A stretch of DNA of 64,000 bases from Ostrinia nubilalis (GCF_963855985.1 NC_087110.1:5695001-5759000); one strand, 5' to 3'; positions 19,395 through 29,800 are shown, counted from the first letter of the stretch. Notes: generated from the sequence alone by a model not told the origin. Made by a program: numbers and translations.

Positions 19395-20838
19395 TGGCCC
19401 TATGTCCCCTAGATGGGGCAGAGGGCGTCCACAACAGTCCTCCATCTCGTCCGGTCTTGAGCTTCTCGCTTGATCTCGCTCCAGGTCTTGCCGATCTTCT
19501 TCGCCTCGTCCGCTACAGTGCGCCGCCAAGTTTTCCTGGGAATCCTGGGTCGACCACGTTTGCGTTTTCCTTGGGGATTCCAATCCAGAGCCTGCTTAGG
19601 GATGTGATCGGGGTCCCTTCGGAGAGTGTGGCCAATCCAGTTCCACTTGCGGCGCTTGATCTGCTGGTCGATCGGAATTTCGTGGCAGCGTTCCAATAGC
19701 TCGACGTTGGAGATTTTCTCGGGCCAGTATATGCCGAGAATTCGGCGAAGGCAGCGGTTGATGAAGACCTGCAGCTGGTGCGAGATAACCTTGGTGACCT
19801 TCCACGTTTCACACCCATAGAGCAGAACGGATTTAACGTTGGACCCGAATATTTTGATCTTGACCCTTCGGGTCAATTTCCGTGACTGCCATATGGGGCG
19901 AAGTTGTGCGAAGGTAGCTCTGGCCTTGGCAATGCGCGAAGTGATGTCCTCTTCGGTACCTCCAGTTTCTGACACGACGCTCCCGAGGTAGGTGAAATTG
20001 TGGACTCGTGCCACATCCTCTGCACCAAACCGTAATGGCGTGCAACACCGTACAAGAATATTTCCTGTAGATGGCCTTCAGTAGGTCGATGATTTTCGGC
20101 GGGACACCAATGTCAGCGAGTCGCGACCATATACTTGCCCACTTCAGCGTATCAAAGGCTTTTTCAAAGTCTACAAAGGTTAGGTAGACTTCCCTTTGCC
20201 ATTCTGATGCCTGCTCCAAAATGATACGCAAAGTATTGATCTGGTCGGTACACGAGCGGTTCGGGCGGAAGCCAGCCTGTTCCCTACGCAAAAGAGGTTC
20301 AACGGCCCCCGATAACCTATCCAAGATAATCTTGCAGAAAACCTTTGACGGTATCAAGAGCAAAGTGATACCTCTCCAATTGCTACACTGGCTTAGATCC
20401 CCTTTCTTTGGCACAGTAATTAAAAGCCCCTTATTCCAGTCGTCTGGGAGTTCCTCTTCCATCCAGATGTTTTCGATGAGAGGTGTCAGAACGTCGGCGG
20501 CGGAGTTTACGTCGACTCTCAGCATTTCTGCGGTGATAAGGTCGAGTCCTGGGGCCTTGCCAATCTTGAGGGATAGGATAGCTTTGGCCACTTCGTCGTG
20601 TGATGGTGGTTCCACATTGATGTCGAGCAGCCTAGGTGGAGTAGAGGTGTGCTGCGGTGGCTCAGGCTTGGTGGTGGCTGTAGTCAAGGTAGGGCGGAAG
20701 ACCTCCTGAAAGTGTTCACGCCATCGTTGCAGTTGCCCTTCAGACGACACAATAAGCTCTCCATCACTTGACTTAAGAGGCTTCTTCTTTGGTCTGCTAC
20801 TTCCTGCCAAGGTTTTCGTCGCTTTGTACAGCAAAACA
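19395..20838 (-). mobile_element. RTE-clade LINE ORF2, 5'-truncated and internally deleted
   Basis: Largest coding remnant of the window. Two long minus-strand frames meet near 19833-20010. The 5' frame (20834 downward) has the N-terminal part of the reverse transcriptase: LKIGKAPGLDLITAEML, DDWNKGLLITVPKKGDLSQC, NWRGITLL, EQAGFRPNRSCTDQI and FVDFEKAFDTL. The 3' frame (20014-19409) has HNFTYLGSVVSETGGTEEDI, RIAKARATFAQLRPIW, SVLLYGCETW, then the C-terminal GRPRIPRKTWRRTV and DRTRWRTVVDALCPI. Between them, after KYSCTVLH, the palm segment with the catalytic YADD is missing. The endonuclease is also missing. The copy is dead but otherwise little mutated. A second 3' fragment of the same family is at 60088. 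Confidence 0.92.
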
Positions 20839-20883
20839 GTAATAATAATTGATCAAATTATTTGCAGTAATTATAATCACATT

Positions 20884-20921
20884 TAAATTCAAATTGTATG
20901 ACTATCTAGTCATACAATTTG
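20884..20921. repeat. Perfect 38-base palindrome
   Basis: ATTCAAATTGTATGACTA, two bases TC, then TAGTCATACAATTTGAAT. Sits just upstream (in RTE orientation) of the truncated LINE. Extrudable cruciform; no known site recognised. Confidence 0.8.
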
Positions 20922-20958
20922 AATACAAGGCTCAGAAAGAACTCATGGCGCGATTTTC

Positions 20959-21165
20959 ACCCGCGCCCGCAGCGGTTGCGGGCCCGCAGCTTCTGTAGAA
21001 TTCAGTACTTATGTAAAAACTAATGCACAACTCACGAAACGATCGGCGGGCGACCATTTTGTACTGGTGGCTTAGCACGCGAGTTCTTAGAATAACCGCG
21101 CAAATAACCGCTCCCGTGAGTTTTGAAATAAAACCGCAATTCCACAACCGCCGCAGGCGCGGGTG
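20959..21165. mobile_element. GC-rich TIR MITE
   Basis: Left CACCCGCGCCCGCAGCGGTT matches the complement of the right end, CACCCGCGCCTGCGGCGGTT. Interior about 160 bases with a GCGGGCCCGC palindrome near the left end. Superfamily unknown. Confidence 0.6.
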
Positions 21166-21770
21166 AGTTATTAGCAGTAGGTAACTTTTTTTTAAAACAC
21201 AAATTCACGGCCTAATAGCAAGTCAAGTCAAGTTAACATACCACATTATCGGGACAGAACTGCACAAGGAGTATAGTAATATTTGAAGGAAAGGCGACTA
21301 ATCCATTTCTATATTTTATTTTTTATTCGCTTTTACTAGTACTACACTATACTAGGTGATCATTAATTTAAGAAATCTGATGTTTTATTCGCCTAACTCT
21401 AAAGAAAAATCACACGTACTCTCAGTACTGAAAATGCCCCGTATTTTTGCAATATAAAAGGCCAGGTGCATTCACGAAATCGGCGTTTTATGGCTGCGTA
21501 TAATGTGCGCCGTCAATTCTACTTTATGGCCTCGCTGCGCGTCAAAGCCTCATGGGCACGCTCGTTTCGTGGCCCCACGTGATTTCTTCTGATTAGTTTC
21601 GAAGGCTCTTCAGAATTCGATTTGAGATTTTAAGAGCACGGTAAAGAGTTGGATTTGCTTTGCGCTTCTAGTAAAAATATTTTTTTAACTTATCTAGATA
21701 ATGTTTTTATTGTGACTGACTACAGTTGTACTAGGCTATAAAAAAATATTTTTCTATAAGTAAGTGCCAA
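21166..21770. other. No recognised feature
   Basis: Contains a moderately GC-rich patch near 21510-21590 but no supported gene or element. Confidence 0.35.
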
Positions 21771-21830
21771 AATACTGGTCAACGTTGAATAAAGGTTTTT
21801 GATTGATTTGATTTGATTTTGCTAATTGAC
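21771..21830 (+). mobile_element. LINE tail with TTTGA repeats
   Basis: CAACGTTGAATAAAGGTTTT then TTGATTGATTTGATTTGATT: a short retroposon 3' end with the TTTGA-type tail also seen at 42420. A family-A MITE follows immediately. Confidence 0.55.
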
Positions 21831-21969
21831 ACCGAATTCACAAACATTACTATGAGGTCTCACAGTGCGCGTGGACGCACAGCGTGACACACGAACCAAT
21901 CACAGAGCTCTACTTATTCATCGCTGTGCGTTCGATTTTCTGCTTCACATAAGCAAGCAAGCATCGTTT
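21831..21969 (-). mobile_element. MITE family A, copy 4
   Basis: ATTACTATGAGGTCTCACAG, CACACGAACCAATCACAGAG and GCTTCACATAAGCAAGCAAG, with an extra AAGC duplication, to CATCGTTTC. Outer ends are worn. Confidence 0.75.
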
Positions 21970-22103
21970 CCTTACCTTACCCTCCGCGCCTCAGCGCTCA
22001 AGATCCTAAAATATATGAAAAGGACTGATTCTGCTGCTTTAATTAAATTAATAATTATTATTCTTGGAAATTAAAAGTACATACCCGACAACGGAAAAGT
22101 ACT

Positions 22104-22880
22104 AACGGCAGAGTAAATACAAATGAGTAGGTCATCTTCATAAAAACGCACCGAGATCGGTTTGTATGTGAGCGCGCGCCAATACGTATGGGGCGCGCAC
22201 GCACACACTGTCAAAATTCGGAGCAACTCACCGATATAAAAGACAATGCCGGAAATTGGCGTCTTTTTTTTTTCGCGCGGCCATCGACCAAACTTGTTTT
22301 TTGATTACAAAATAGTGTAATAAACCAAGCTTACTATGACATGTATACCTCTAAACTCAGTCTGAACTGAGTTACGAGCATCAGAAGTTTGATGATTTTA
22401 CATACTAGATTTGCTTTTTGCGCGCACGTTTTGTAAGAAATTGCAACAAAATAGTGACATTGTATGTTTAAATAAACAATACCATCTATTAAAGGCTCCA
22501 GTCATCAGTATGGAGCAGAATCAGCGCAATAAAAAATAGCGCAATATTTTGTTGCAATTTCTTACAAAATTTGCGCGCAAAAAGCAAATCTAGTATGAAA
22601 ATCATCAAACTTCTAATGCTCGTAACTCAGTTCAGACTGAGTTTAGAGGTATACATGCCGTAGTAAGTTTGGTTTATTACACTATTTTGTAATAAAAAAA
22701 CAAAGTTTGGTTGATGGCCGCGCGAAAAAAAAAAGACGCCACCTTCCATACAAAATCTGGCATTGCCATTTTGACAGTGTGTGCGTGCGCGCCGGATACG
22801 TATTGGCGCCCTCACATACAAACCGCGCTCGGGCGTTTCTATGAAGATGACCTACTCATTTGTATTTACTCTGCTAACGG
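22104..22880. mobile_element. Fold-back element, about 350-bp arms
   Basis: Left arm 22104-22453 and right arm 22546-22880 are reverse complements with limited divergence (for example CAAATGAGTAGGTCATCTTC and GAAGATGACCTACTCATTTG; AAACTCAGTCTGAACTGAGT and ACTCAGTTCAGACTGAGTTT). The loop is about 90 bases. Open frames inside (22627-22914) lie in both arms and are not meaningful. Class unresolved. Confidence 0.8.
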
Positions 22881-22935
22881 GACTATGAGACAAATAAGGC
22901 CCATTAAATGGTAACACTTTACCTGAGTTTTTATT

Positions 22936-23053
22936 AGGCTGAGTTGCACCATCTTACTTTGACCGTACTATAACCATAACCGGTGTTTTTTGTATGAAGT
23001 TTGACAGAATTTTGACGTTTGTCAAAGTTAAAGTAAGATGGTACAACCTAGCC
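22936..23053 (+). mobile_element. MITE family B (GGCTGAGTTGCACC), tandem copy 1
   Basis: Starts TTAGGCTGAGTTGCACCATC, has central ACCGGTGTTTTTTGTATG, ends AAGATGGTACAACCTAGCC then TTA. TWA target flanks suggest Harbinger-type mobilisation. Its right TTA is the left TTA of the next copy. Confidence 0.8.
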
Positions 23054-23177
23054 TTAGGCTGAGTTGCACCACCTAACTTTAACGGAAACTATAACCATAA
23101 CCGGTGTTTTTTGTATGGAGTTTAACGGATTTTTAACGTTTGTCAAAGTTAAAGCAAGATGGTACAACCCAGCCTTA
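23054..23177 (+). mobile_element. MITE family B, tandem copy 2
   Basis: TTAGGCTGAGTTGCACCACC to AAGATGGTACAACCCAGCC then TTA. Directly abuts copy 1 with a shared TTA. Confidence 0.8.
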
Positions 23178-23593
23178 GTCTGTTATTTTTAATAATGTAC
23201 AAAATTCTACACAAATAATTAATTGTTTCCTACTTTGTTTTCAGGATACATTTAACAATTGCTTGTTATTGTTCCTTAATTTGTTTCATTAAGGGAATCT
23301 CAGAACTGTCGGGGTCGTGTTTCTATAATAATTTCAACAAACTTATGAACAACTAACTTTACTAAGTTGTACCTTATAGTTAAGTTGGGCAACTCATTAA
23401 CAATGGTTTTATTATAATAACATGTTTATTTTCAGATTATTTCACTTGAAATATCTGAAACTTTGTCTGGGTACACTCAGATGTAATGAAATAAAAATGT
23501 GTGAATAGAACTGTAAGAAAATGTACTTTTAAGATTAGATAAAGCAAGATAAAAATAGTGTTGCTTAAGAAATTGGATAAGACTTTTTTTAAA
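23178..23593. other. No recognised feature
   Basis: A/T-rich DNA without supported signals. Confidence 0.4.
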
Positions 23594-23770
23594 GGTCATA
23601 ACACACATATCAACCCGGAAAGGGATCAACCATATCACCATTGGCCGCGATGGCGAGACGTTTACGTTACAATGCGGATAGTATGCGGCAGTACGGAGTT
23701 TCAAAATACTGACCGCCTTGAGTTGATACGGTTACGATCCGTTTCCGGGTTGGTAAGTGTGATTCGTCCT
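23594..23770 (+). mobile_element. MITE family C (CAACCCGGAAAGGGATC)
   Basis: Left CACATATCAACCCGGAAAGG and right CCGTTTCCGGGTTGGTAAGT are inverted ends; GAGTTGATACGGTTACGATC lies inside. Other copies: 31194 and the interrupted one at 44824-46117. Confidence 0.7.
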
Positions 23771-23774
23771 TAAC

Positions 23775-23860
23775 ACAATCGTTCGCTGGACAAAGGCCTC
23801 CCCCAAGGATTTGCACAACGACCGGTCCAGCGCTGCCCGCATGCAGGCTTTTCCCGCCCT
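23775..23860 (-). mobile_element. RTE-like LINE 3' scrap
   Basis: CTGGACAAAGGCCTCCCCCA and GGATTTGCACAACGACCGGT are the complement of the C-terminal coding end (DRSLWKSLxxTFVQQW) of the main RTE family. About 90 bases survive. Confidence 0.65.
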
Positions 23861-23922
23861 TAACATACTAAAATGATTATTAACGAATGTATGGTAAAGT
23901 TTTCCACTTTATTATTGTCGGC

Positions 23923-24075
23923 CGTTTGGTGTAGTGGTTCGAAACGGACAACTATTCCGGAGGTAGCGGGTTCGATTCCCGCACAGTACAAACATTTGTG
24001 TGCATGAACATATTTGTTTGTATTGGACTGGGTGTTTTCTATGTATAATATGTATGTATTTACAAAAAAAAAGTA
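23923..24075 (+). mobile_element. tRNA-derived SINE
   Basis: GTTTGGTGTAGTGGTTCGAA (A box) and GCGGGTTCGATTCCCGCACA (B box) in a tRNA-like head, followed by the AACATTTGTGTGCATGAAC body and an A-rich segment AAAAAAAAAGTATTGAAGTA. A second copy is at 38822. The head would carry an internal pol III promoter; the tRNA fold is degraded outside the T arm. Confidence 0.75.
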
Positions 24076-24224
24076 TTGAAGTATGTTTATATCCGTTGTC
24101 TAGTACCCATAGTACAAGCTTTGCTTAGTTTGGGACTAGAAGCGCAGTGTAAAATGTCCAAGGATATTTATTTATTTTATATTTTATTCGCTGCTAATAC
24201 CTACTTGGTGTTAGAACTTCGTTC

Positions 24225-24332
24225 GTTTCAACCGAATGACATCCACTACTGGACAAAGGCCTCCCCCAAGGATTTGCACAAAGATCGGTCCTGCGCCCGC
24301 ATTAAGGCACCTCCAGCGACCTTCACCAGATC
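24225..24332 (-). mobile_element. RTE-like LINE fragment cut by a MITE
   Basis: CACTACTGGACAAAGGCCTC to CGACCTTCACCAGATC. The homology stops exactly where MITE family D begins at 24334. Confidence 0.7.
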
Positions 24333-24333
24333 A

Positions 24334-24503
24334 GTGTGCTTACCATGAGTTTACGTTAGGTGTGCTCGCTAGCGACTGCGTAAAAAAATGTCATTAAACG
24401 TATGACATATTGTGCAGCGCCCCTAGTGGCAACTTTCAAGAAATAAAATCTTCATAGATTTTTTTGACGTACTCGCTAGCGAGCTCACCTAACGTGAACT
24501 CAC
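24334..24503. mobile_element. Palindromic MITE family D, copy 1
   Basis: GTGTGCTTACCATGAGTTTA, GTGTGCTCGCTAGCGACTGC, core GCAGCGCCCCTAGTGGC, and the inverted half GCTAGCGAGCTCACCTAACG. Right end slightly truncated compared with 52826-53007. Further diverged copy at 36564. Confidence 0.8.
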
Positions 24504-25245
24504 AGACTAAAACTTAAAAAACCAACATAACTGACAATAAGTTTTACTGTGAAAAAAGAACCTAAAATGCTTGTAGATTATTTTATGTAGCGTACTAGTG
24601 ATTACTTTGCCCATTACATATTATTATGGAATTACTATTTAATTTAGGGTCTATTAAACCATAATTTAGTGTTGATCCATGCTGCTTTTTCTCAATTAAA
24701 ATTAAATAGATACTGAAACTGATAGAGAACTTCGTACAACTACAAAGTAGAGCTGTGTCCTGTGGAGGCCTGCGTCGTAATTATTATACGAGTGATCACA
24801 AAAGTCCTAGTTTATTTTATAGCGTGGGGTTTATAGGTAAATAGGTAGGTATTAACAAAAACGTTGCGTAATGTCTTTCAACCGACTAGTCGCCCGATCA
24901 ATCGGCCGATTGTCTGTCAGTGCGCAGCCGGCCGATCTCAATATAGCACTCGTCACGTCTGCTGTTGACGGCTTGTTTCCAGTTTTCGGATTCGTTTGTT
25001 TTTTCCCTTGTCTTTTGTTTCTGTTGCAATATGACTGGTCGTTATGGGATTGATATTCGATTCATAACAATAGATGTAGGTCACTCAACAAATATTGAGG
25101 CAGGAACACTTACTCATACTGAGATTAATTTTTGAATTCAGAATGCACAAATTAGTCTAAATACGAAATTTGAAATTCTTTGAAAACTACCAAGCAAATA
25201 CCACACCCAAACTTGCGTTTTTTCTAATAGCTTCCCTCGTTTGCT
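24504..25245. other. No recognised feature
   Basis: A block at 24870-24960 (CGATCAATCGGCCGATTGTC, CAGCCGGCCGATCTC) resembles GGCCGAT-rich sequence at 54911, but no element boundary is clear. Confidence 0.35.
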
Positions 25246-25600
25246 TCAGCCAAATGACGTCCACTGCTGGACAAAGGTCTCCCTCAAGGATTTCCACAAA
25301 GACCGGTCCTGGGCCGCCCGCATCCAGGCACATTCCGCGACCTTCATCAGATCGTCGGTCCACCTTCCCCACACCACGTCTTCCGGCTCGTGATCGCCAC
25401 TCGAGAACTTTTCTGCCCCAGAGGCCATCAGCTCTGCGAGCTATGTGTGTGCCCCGCCCACTGCCACTTGATTTTAGCGATTCTGCGGGCTATGTCAGTC
25501 ACTTTACTTCTCCTGCGGATCTCCTCATTTCTGATTTGATCACGCAGGGAAATCCGAGCATAACTTCTATATGTATAACTTCCCTACCGTCCACATAATA
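25246..25600 (-). mobile_element. RTE-clade LINE C-terminal fragment
   Basis: Minus strand, in alternating frames: DVVWGRWTDDLMKVAECAW, MRAAQDRSLWKSLRETFVQQ, WTSFG and stop. Upstream (higher coordinates) the KWQWAGH-type region is readable but shifted. Dead, 5'-truncated. Confidence 0.8.
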
Positions 25601-25944
25601 AATACCAAGCCAAAATACATAAAAACCATTTCTACAAATAACAATATCGTCTACATATACCTAATTCAATTTGCCCACTCAACATTCACAACACGTGCGA
25701 AAAAAGGTCGCACCAAGTCGAACGGCATATACCGAAGAATTCATATAATCGCATACCGATTATTATGCATCGGATGCCAATCGAATAACTCGATTGGAAC
25801 TTGTAAGGAACTCGGGACGCGATGCGAAATTCAGTTATACGATTTACTTCAATGCGAGAGAACTATTCGAAGAAGCGGGATTAAAAATCTTGGAGATGTG
25901 CGAGCGTAGGTACTTTGTAAAATTAGTGGTAGGTATAAATAGTA
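25601..25944. other. No recognised feature
   Basis: Several open stretches overlap here, but none shows a recognisable domain. Confidence 0.35.
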
Positions 25945-26068
25945 AAGGTACTCACAGCAGGAAGGCGGTGGATGTAGGCCGCTACCAACCGTGCGATGTG
26001 GAACTCATTGGGTTTCTATGTATGTTGCCTATGTTCAGCAGTGGACGTCCTGAGGCTGAAATATGAGG
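25945..26068 (+). mobile_element. RTE-like LINE 3' fragment
   Basis: AGCAGGAAGGCGGTGGATGT, CCGCTACCAACCGTGCGATG and ATGTTCAGCAGTGGACGTCC match the end of the copy at 3300-3597; the sequence finishes with GATGATGACG-type tail. Contains a small insertion (ATGTATGTTGCCT). Confidence 0.75.
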
Positions 26069-26192
26069 CTGAATGATGACGATAAAAAGTAATCACTTTC
26101 TTCAGTTATTACAGTTACCAACATTGAAATCTCAGTATAATATCAATCAGTCGTATGAAAATGAAATCATGTTTTCAGGATTTTAATGATAA

Positions 26193-26381
26193 TTAATTAT
26201 AGAACCTACAATAGATCAATGGTGTTGGCCGAAGCGCCACTTTCCTAACATAATCAATAATATCCGTGTCGGCTATTTTATGCGAACATACATATTCCAT
26301 GGAGTCATGAACGTTTTTATCATTCATAACATCACTTACCATGTTTTTTAATGTTTCATAGAAAATACAATGATTCTGCAT
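26193..26381 (-). CDS. Unrecognised 62-codon open frame, doubtful
   Basis: ATG 26381 opens MQNHCIFYETLKNMVSDVMN and continues through HDSMEYVCSHKIADTDIIDY to a stop. Composition is protein-like (D/E, V, mixed hydrophobics) and no repeat covers it, but I recognise no domain, and there is no support for transcription. It could be a decayed transposon exon or chance. Confidence 0.2.
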   Translation of the reverse strand: MQNHCIFYETLKNMVSDVMNDKNVHDSMEYVCSHKIADTDIIDYVRKVALRPTPLIYCRFYN

Positions 26382-26512
26382 TTTATTGAAAACCTACGAT
26401 TTGGTATTTCAATACCAAGCATTGTGTGTTACAGGAATATAGCAACTTCATTCATAAATGTACAAATGTACAGTCTGCAGAAAAAGAACATTACATTAAT
26501 TTATTATTAAAT

Positions 26513-28474
26513 GGGCATTTCTACGGGGACGACCGATCGACCTACTGGGGCGAAAAAAGTACCTTTAAAATTGAAGTACGGACTTGAAAAAAATCACACG
26601 TATTTATAGGACTCTTGACTTGATGGAGAGCATATTTAGAAGACCGCCAGGTTTTACATCTCGCCTTGAAAAAATCCGAAAGTTCAAAAACGGGCGAAAT
26701 TTGGCCTAAAATGGAGTGTCCGGTTTCCAGAATTTACTCGTTTTTGCTTCATGACTTTTGAAATAATAACTTCCCCATTATGAAACCCACATTCACAGAA
26801 CAAGGGATAGTTAATAAAGCTATATAAATGAGTTTCTCTATTGCAAGTCCTTGGGTTTTAATACAGTAAAACATTTAAATTTTGTCCGACGTGTGTGCCT
26901 CAATTCCGTGATTTTTACTTTTGTGCTCCTATATCACTAACAACGAACAATACGAACACCCACGCCTGATTCCCATAAAGTAGCAGTTGCATTCGAGTGG
27001 TCGAGCAGTATAAAAGAGGGATCAGTCGCTTTGAGGAGCATTTTTCAGAGGTTTGAAATCACTCAGAATTTTTGGTCACTGGTCATTTCTCAAACCGGTG
27101 TGCGACATTAATAATGTTCATGAAGTATTTATTGAGATTACTGCTGGATTAATTAAGTATTTAACTGATATCTGCCATTACGTTTGGTAGAAATCGTTGT
27201 AATTTATAATATTTTCGAGTAATTTGATGAAATGTGATTTTTCCTCAATTCCGTGGATCTCAATTCCGCGGAATATGGGGCATCGAATTGAGAAAACACG
27301 TACACCGAATTGATATTAAATGAAAATAGATACTTTTATTGTGCTATAAATTGTTTGTGTAACTTAAAATAATAATGAAATCAATAGAGCATAATAATAG
27401 GGTGAACTACCAATCATTGGACCGTACCAGTCATTGGACAGAAGACAATAAAACTTATTTTTTTGAGGTTTCATTAAAAAAAATACACTGCTATTGCTAT
27501 CTTATTAAAATAATTCTTCCAGGTTCTTCCCTTGACCTTCACCAGATCGTCGGTCTACCTAGTGGGGGCCTGCTCACTGGTCCGTGGTTTCCACTCGACA
27601 ACTTTTCAGTCCCAACAGACATTATCTGTACGAGCTATGTGCCCCGCCCACTGCTACTTGATTTATGCAATTTTACGGGCTATGCCGGTCACTTTGGTTC
27701 TTTTGCTGATATTCACATTTCTGATTCTTATTAGGCTCATAGTAAGCGATCAAGTTTCACATCCATACACCATCACTGGCAACACACACTGGTAGAAGAC
27801 TTTTGTCTTAAGACGCTGCGGTATTTCAGACGTAATAGCGAAGCTTCCCGATCGATGCTTAGCTGAGTTGAATTCAGCGATAGACCTCTGTCTCAAAGTT
27901 GGACCTAACTATCTGGATTCTTGTCCCAGGTATACACAATTGTCAAAAACTTCGAGTGTAGTCTCCAACCTTCAGTGTATTTATTTGTTTTATTTAAATA
28001 AAATTAAAATAATATATAACAATTAAGAATTTATTATAGTTCCTTATTAAAAAATTAAACATATTGATTATGATTTTTGTTATATTCCATTGGTATTTCA
28101 GACACATAAACCTAAGATGAACCATCTAACTAATAGACCAGCAATCAGATATCAAAACGTTTTAAGTATTTATTATATTAATTATTGAAATACATTAGGC
28201 ATTTCTTCATAATGTCATCAATTCTAAGTTTGCGGAGCGATTTTTATATTTGGAGATTCATTTCTCAATTCCGTGATTCATATTCTCAATTCGGTGCTCT
28301 CTCAATTCGATGCTTAACATTTCTCATAAACCACTTCACAATATTTAGTGACAATGCTATTTTTACATTCAGAATGGAGTAACATTTATTTTTTTGTATT
28401 GAAACTACTTAAAAAACTAAATATAAATTTTAGCACCGAATTGAGAAAAAATACACCGTACAGTAGAAATGCCC
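26513..28474. mobile_element. Candidate DNA transposon with repeated CTCAATTCSGTG motifs
   Basis: Left end GGGCATTTCTAC and right end GTAGAAATGCCC are flanked on both sides by AAT (26510-26512, 28475-28477). Within it the 12-base motif CTCAATTCSGTG or its complement occurs about nine times, clustered at 26899-27310 and 28263-28440, the layout of transposase-binding sites. No transposase frame remains; an RTE fragment has landed in the middle. Three-base duplication and GGG termini hint at PIF/Harbinger, but this is inference. Confidence 0.5.
27520..27965 (-). mobile_element. RTE-clade LINE fragment nested in the AAT-flanked element
   Basis: Minus strand in shifting frames gives EIPQRLKTKVYQCVLPVMVY and GCET (thumb-proximal region), then the GHIAR-type region and DDLVKVKG-like C-terminus. 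5'-truncated; several indels. It lies between the two motif clusters of 26513-28474, so it arrived later. Confidence 0.7.
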
Positions 28475-28479
28475 AATAC

Positions 28480-29054
28480 ATATTGACGATCAGCGATTGA
28501 AACTGTGGCATAATTTTAGTATGAATTTTGATCTATGCTGTTTATTTCATTCTTTTTTTTTATCTTAACGCCTGAACCTAGTCGATTTTCATGAATATGA
28601 TTTACGATATTTCTACGGGTGTAGCGATCTTGGAAAACTAATCCTACTACAATAATATTTTTTTTCTACAAGCTATAAATTCTTATGAGTAAAAGATCAA
28701 AAATTTGATAACGATTGCTCATCTGATCAATCAAATGCAATGTAGAACTAGTAAAAAATATGACATAACCTAACTTTTATAATGATATCACGAATTTAAT
28801 CAGAGATTTTGTCCCTTCTCTGTAGTTTTTCTGCCAACCGTACACACAACATCAGCTGAACTTTCCATAGCTGCGGTGACCGTTCCGTGCGTTATTTATC
28901 GCTCTATGCTCTTTGAGTTCAAAGTTTGTTATTAACAATAGTCTGGGTCTTACTGCTCACTAGGCGTTCAGCAATCTAGCAAATATGTGACGAATGGTCC
29001 CTTTTATTAGCTAGAAACATACATGCATTATTTGTTGATGGATGAAGCAGTTTT
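28480..29054. other. No recognised feature
   Basis: A Helitron-like GCCTGAACCTAGTCGATTTT scrap near 28570; nothing else. Confidence 0.35.
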
Positions 29055-29182
29055 ACGCCCGTATTCACAAAAGATGCTTGCGTGAATTGCATAGAATAGA
29101 GCTCTGTGATTGGTTCGTACTATGTCACCCTGTGCGACCAAAAACACTGTGAGACCTCATAGTAATGTTTGTAATACGGATG
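29055..29182 (+). mobile_element. MITE family A, copy 5
   Basis: TTA then CGCCCGTATTCACAAAAGAT; TCTGTGATTGGTTCGTACTA; right end AATGTTTGTAATACGGATG then TTA. The middle is partly deleted. TTA on both sides supports a 3-bp target duplication. Confidence 0.8.
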
Positions 29183-29299
29183 TTAATATACAGGAAATGA
29201 GAGATAAGAGCAAGGGTCTTCAAGTAAAGACTACTACTAGCTTTTTCCCACGGATTCGAATGCGATTTCGGGCTATGACAGAAAGACGTTATCCTTATT

Positions 29300-29435
29300 C
29301 TTTCAAATGACAGTTTCACTTTCCCCCGGGACAAACTTGACCTTCACTGGTTGAGTTTTTATTGGCGGTCAAGCTGTAGATCCTGGCTACACAGGAGTTG
29401 CAGCGGTGGAGACGAGAGGTGGGAATAGTCCCTGT
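29300..29435 (+). repeat. Interspersed repeat family G, copy 2
   Basis: AATGACAGTTTCACTTTCCC to GAGGTGGGAATAGTCCC; see 18365. Confidence 0.6.
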
Positions 29436-29689
29436 CTATGACAGACAGCTTCACATCCCTATCGTTCAATCTCATTCGGTCCGCGCGCGCGTTCACTCTT
29501 CCATTCACTGTATCCCTCTCTCGCCTATCAGCCACCGAACCGGCTTGACGTGCCGGCCGGCACGTTAACTCGCAATTTATTTCAATGTAATATTGTCCAA
29601 AGTACAATAAATTCTCAAACTCAAGAATGCATTTTATTAACTAGTTCTGCGTGAACAGTCCCGTTTCAAATAGGTACTGGGATCAAACT

Positions 29690-29800
29690 GGGATAGATAA
29701 GATAGCCAGTTCCTCTGTGGTTAAGGATTCCGAGTGAAGCTCACTTCCTACTTAGGCCTGATCATCACTTTTCATAATGTAAGATGCAGGCCAAGAGCTT
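29690..29800 (+). repeat. Interspersed repeat family H, copy 1
   Basis: AGATAGCCAGTTCCTCTGTG, GATTCCGAGTGAAGCTCACT and TTAGGCCTGATCATCACTTT correspond to the complement of 39655-39785. Known to me as a common lepidopteran retroposon 3' part; the coding source is not present. Confidence 0.55.

Noticed and set aside
25571..26066. Overlapping plus-strand frames of 112 and 90 codons
   Set aside because: The end of the second is an RTE scrap and the first shows no domain; nothing links them.
27400..28150. Complete second pogo-like element starting TA-GGGTGAACTACC
   Set aside because: A matching right terminus is not found; the GATGAACCATCTAACTAATAG string at 28115 is too dissimilar.
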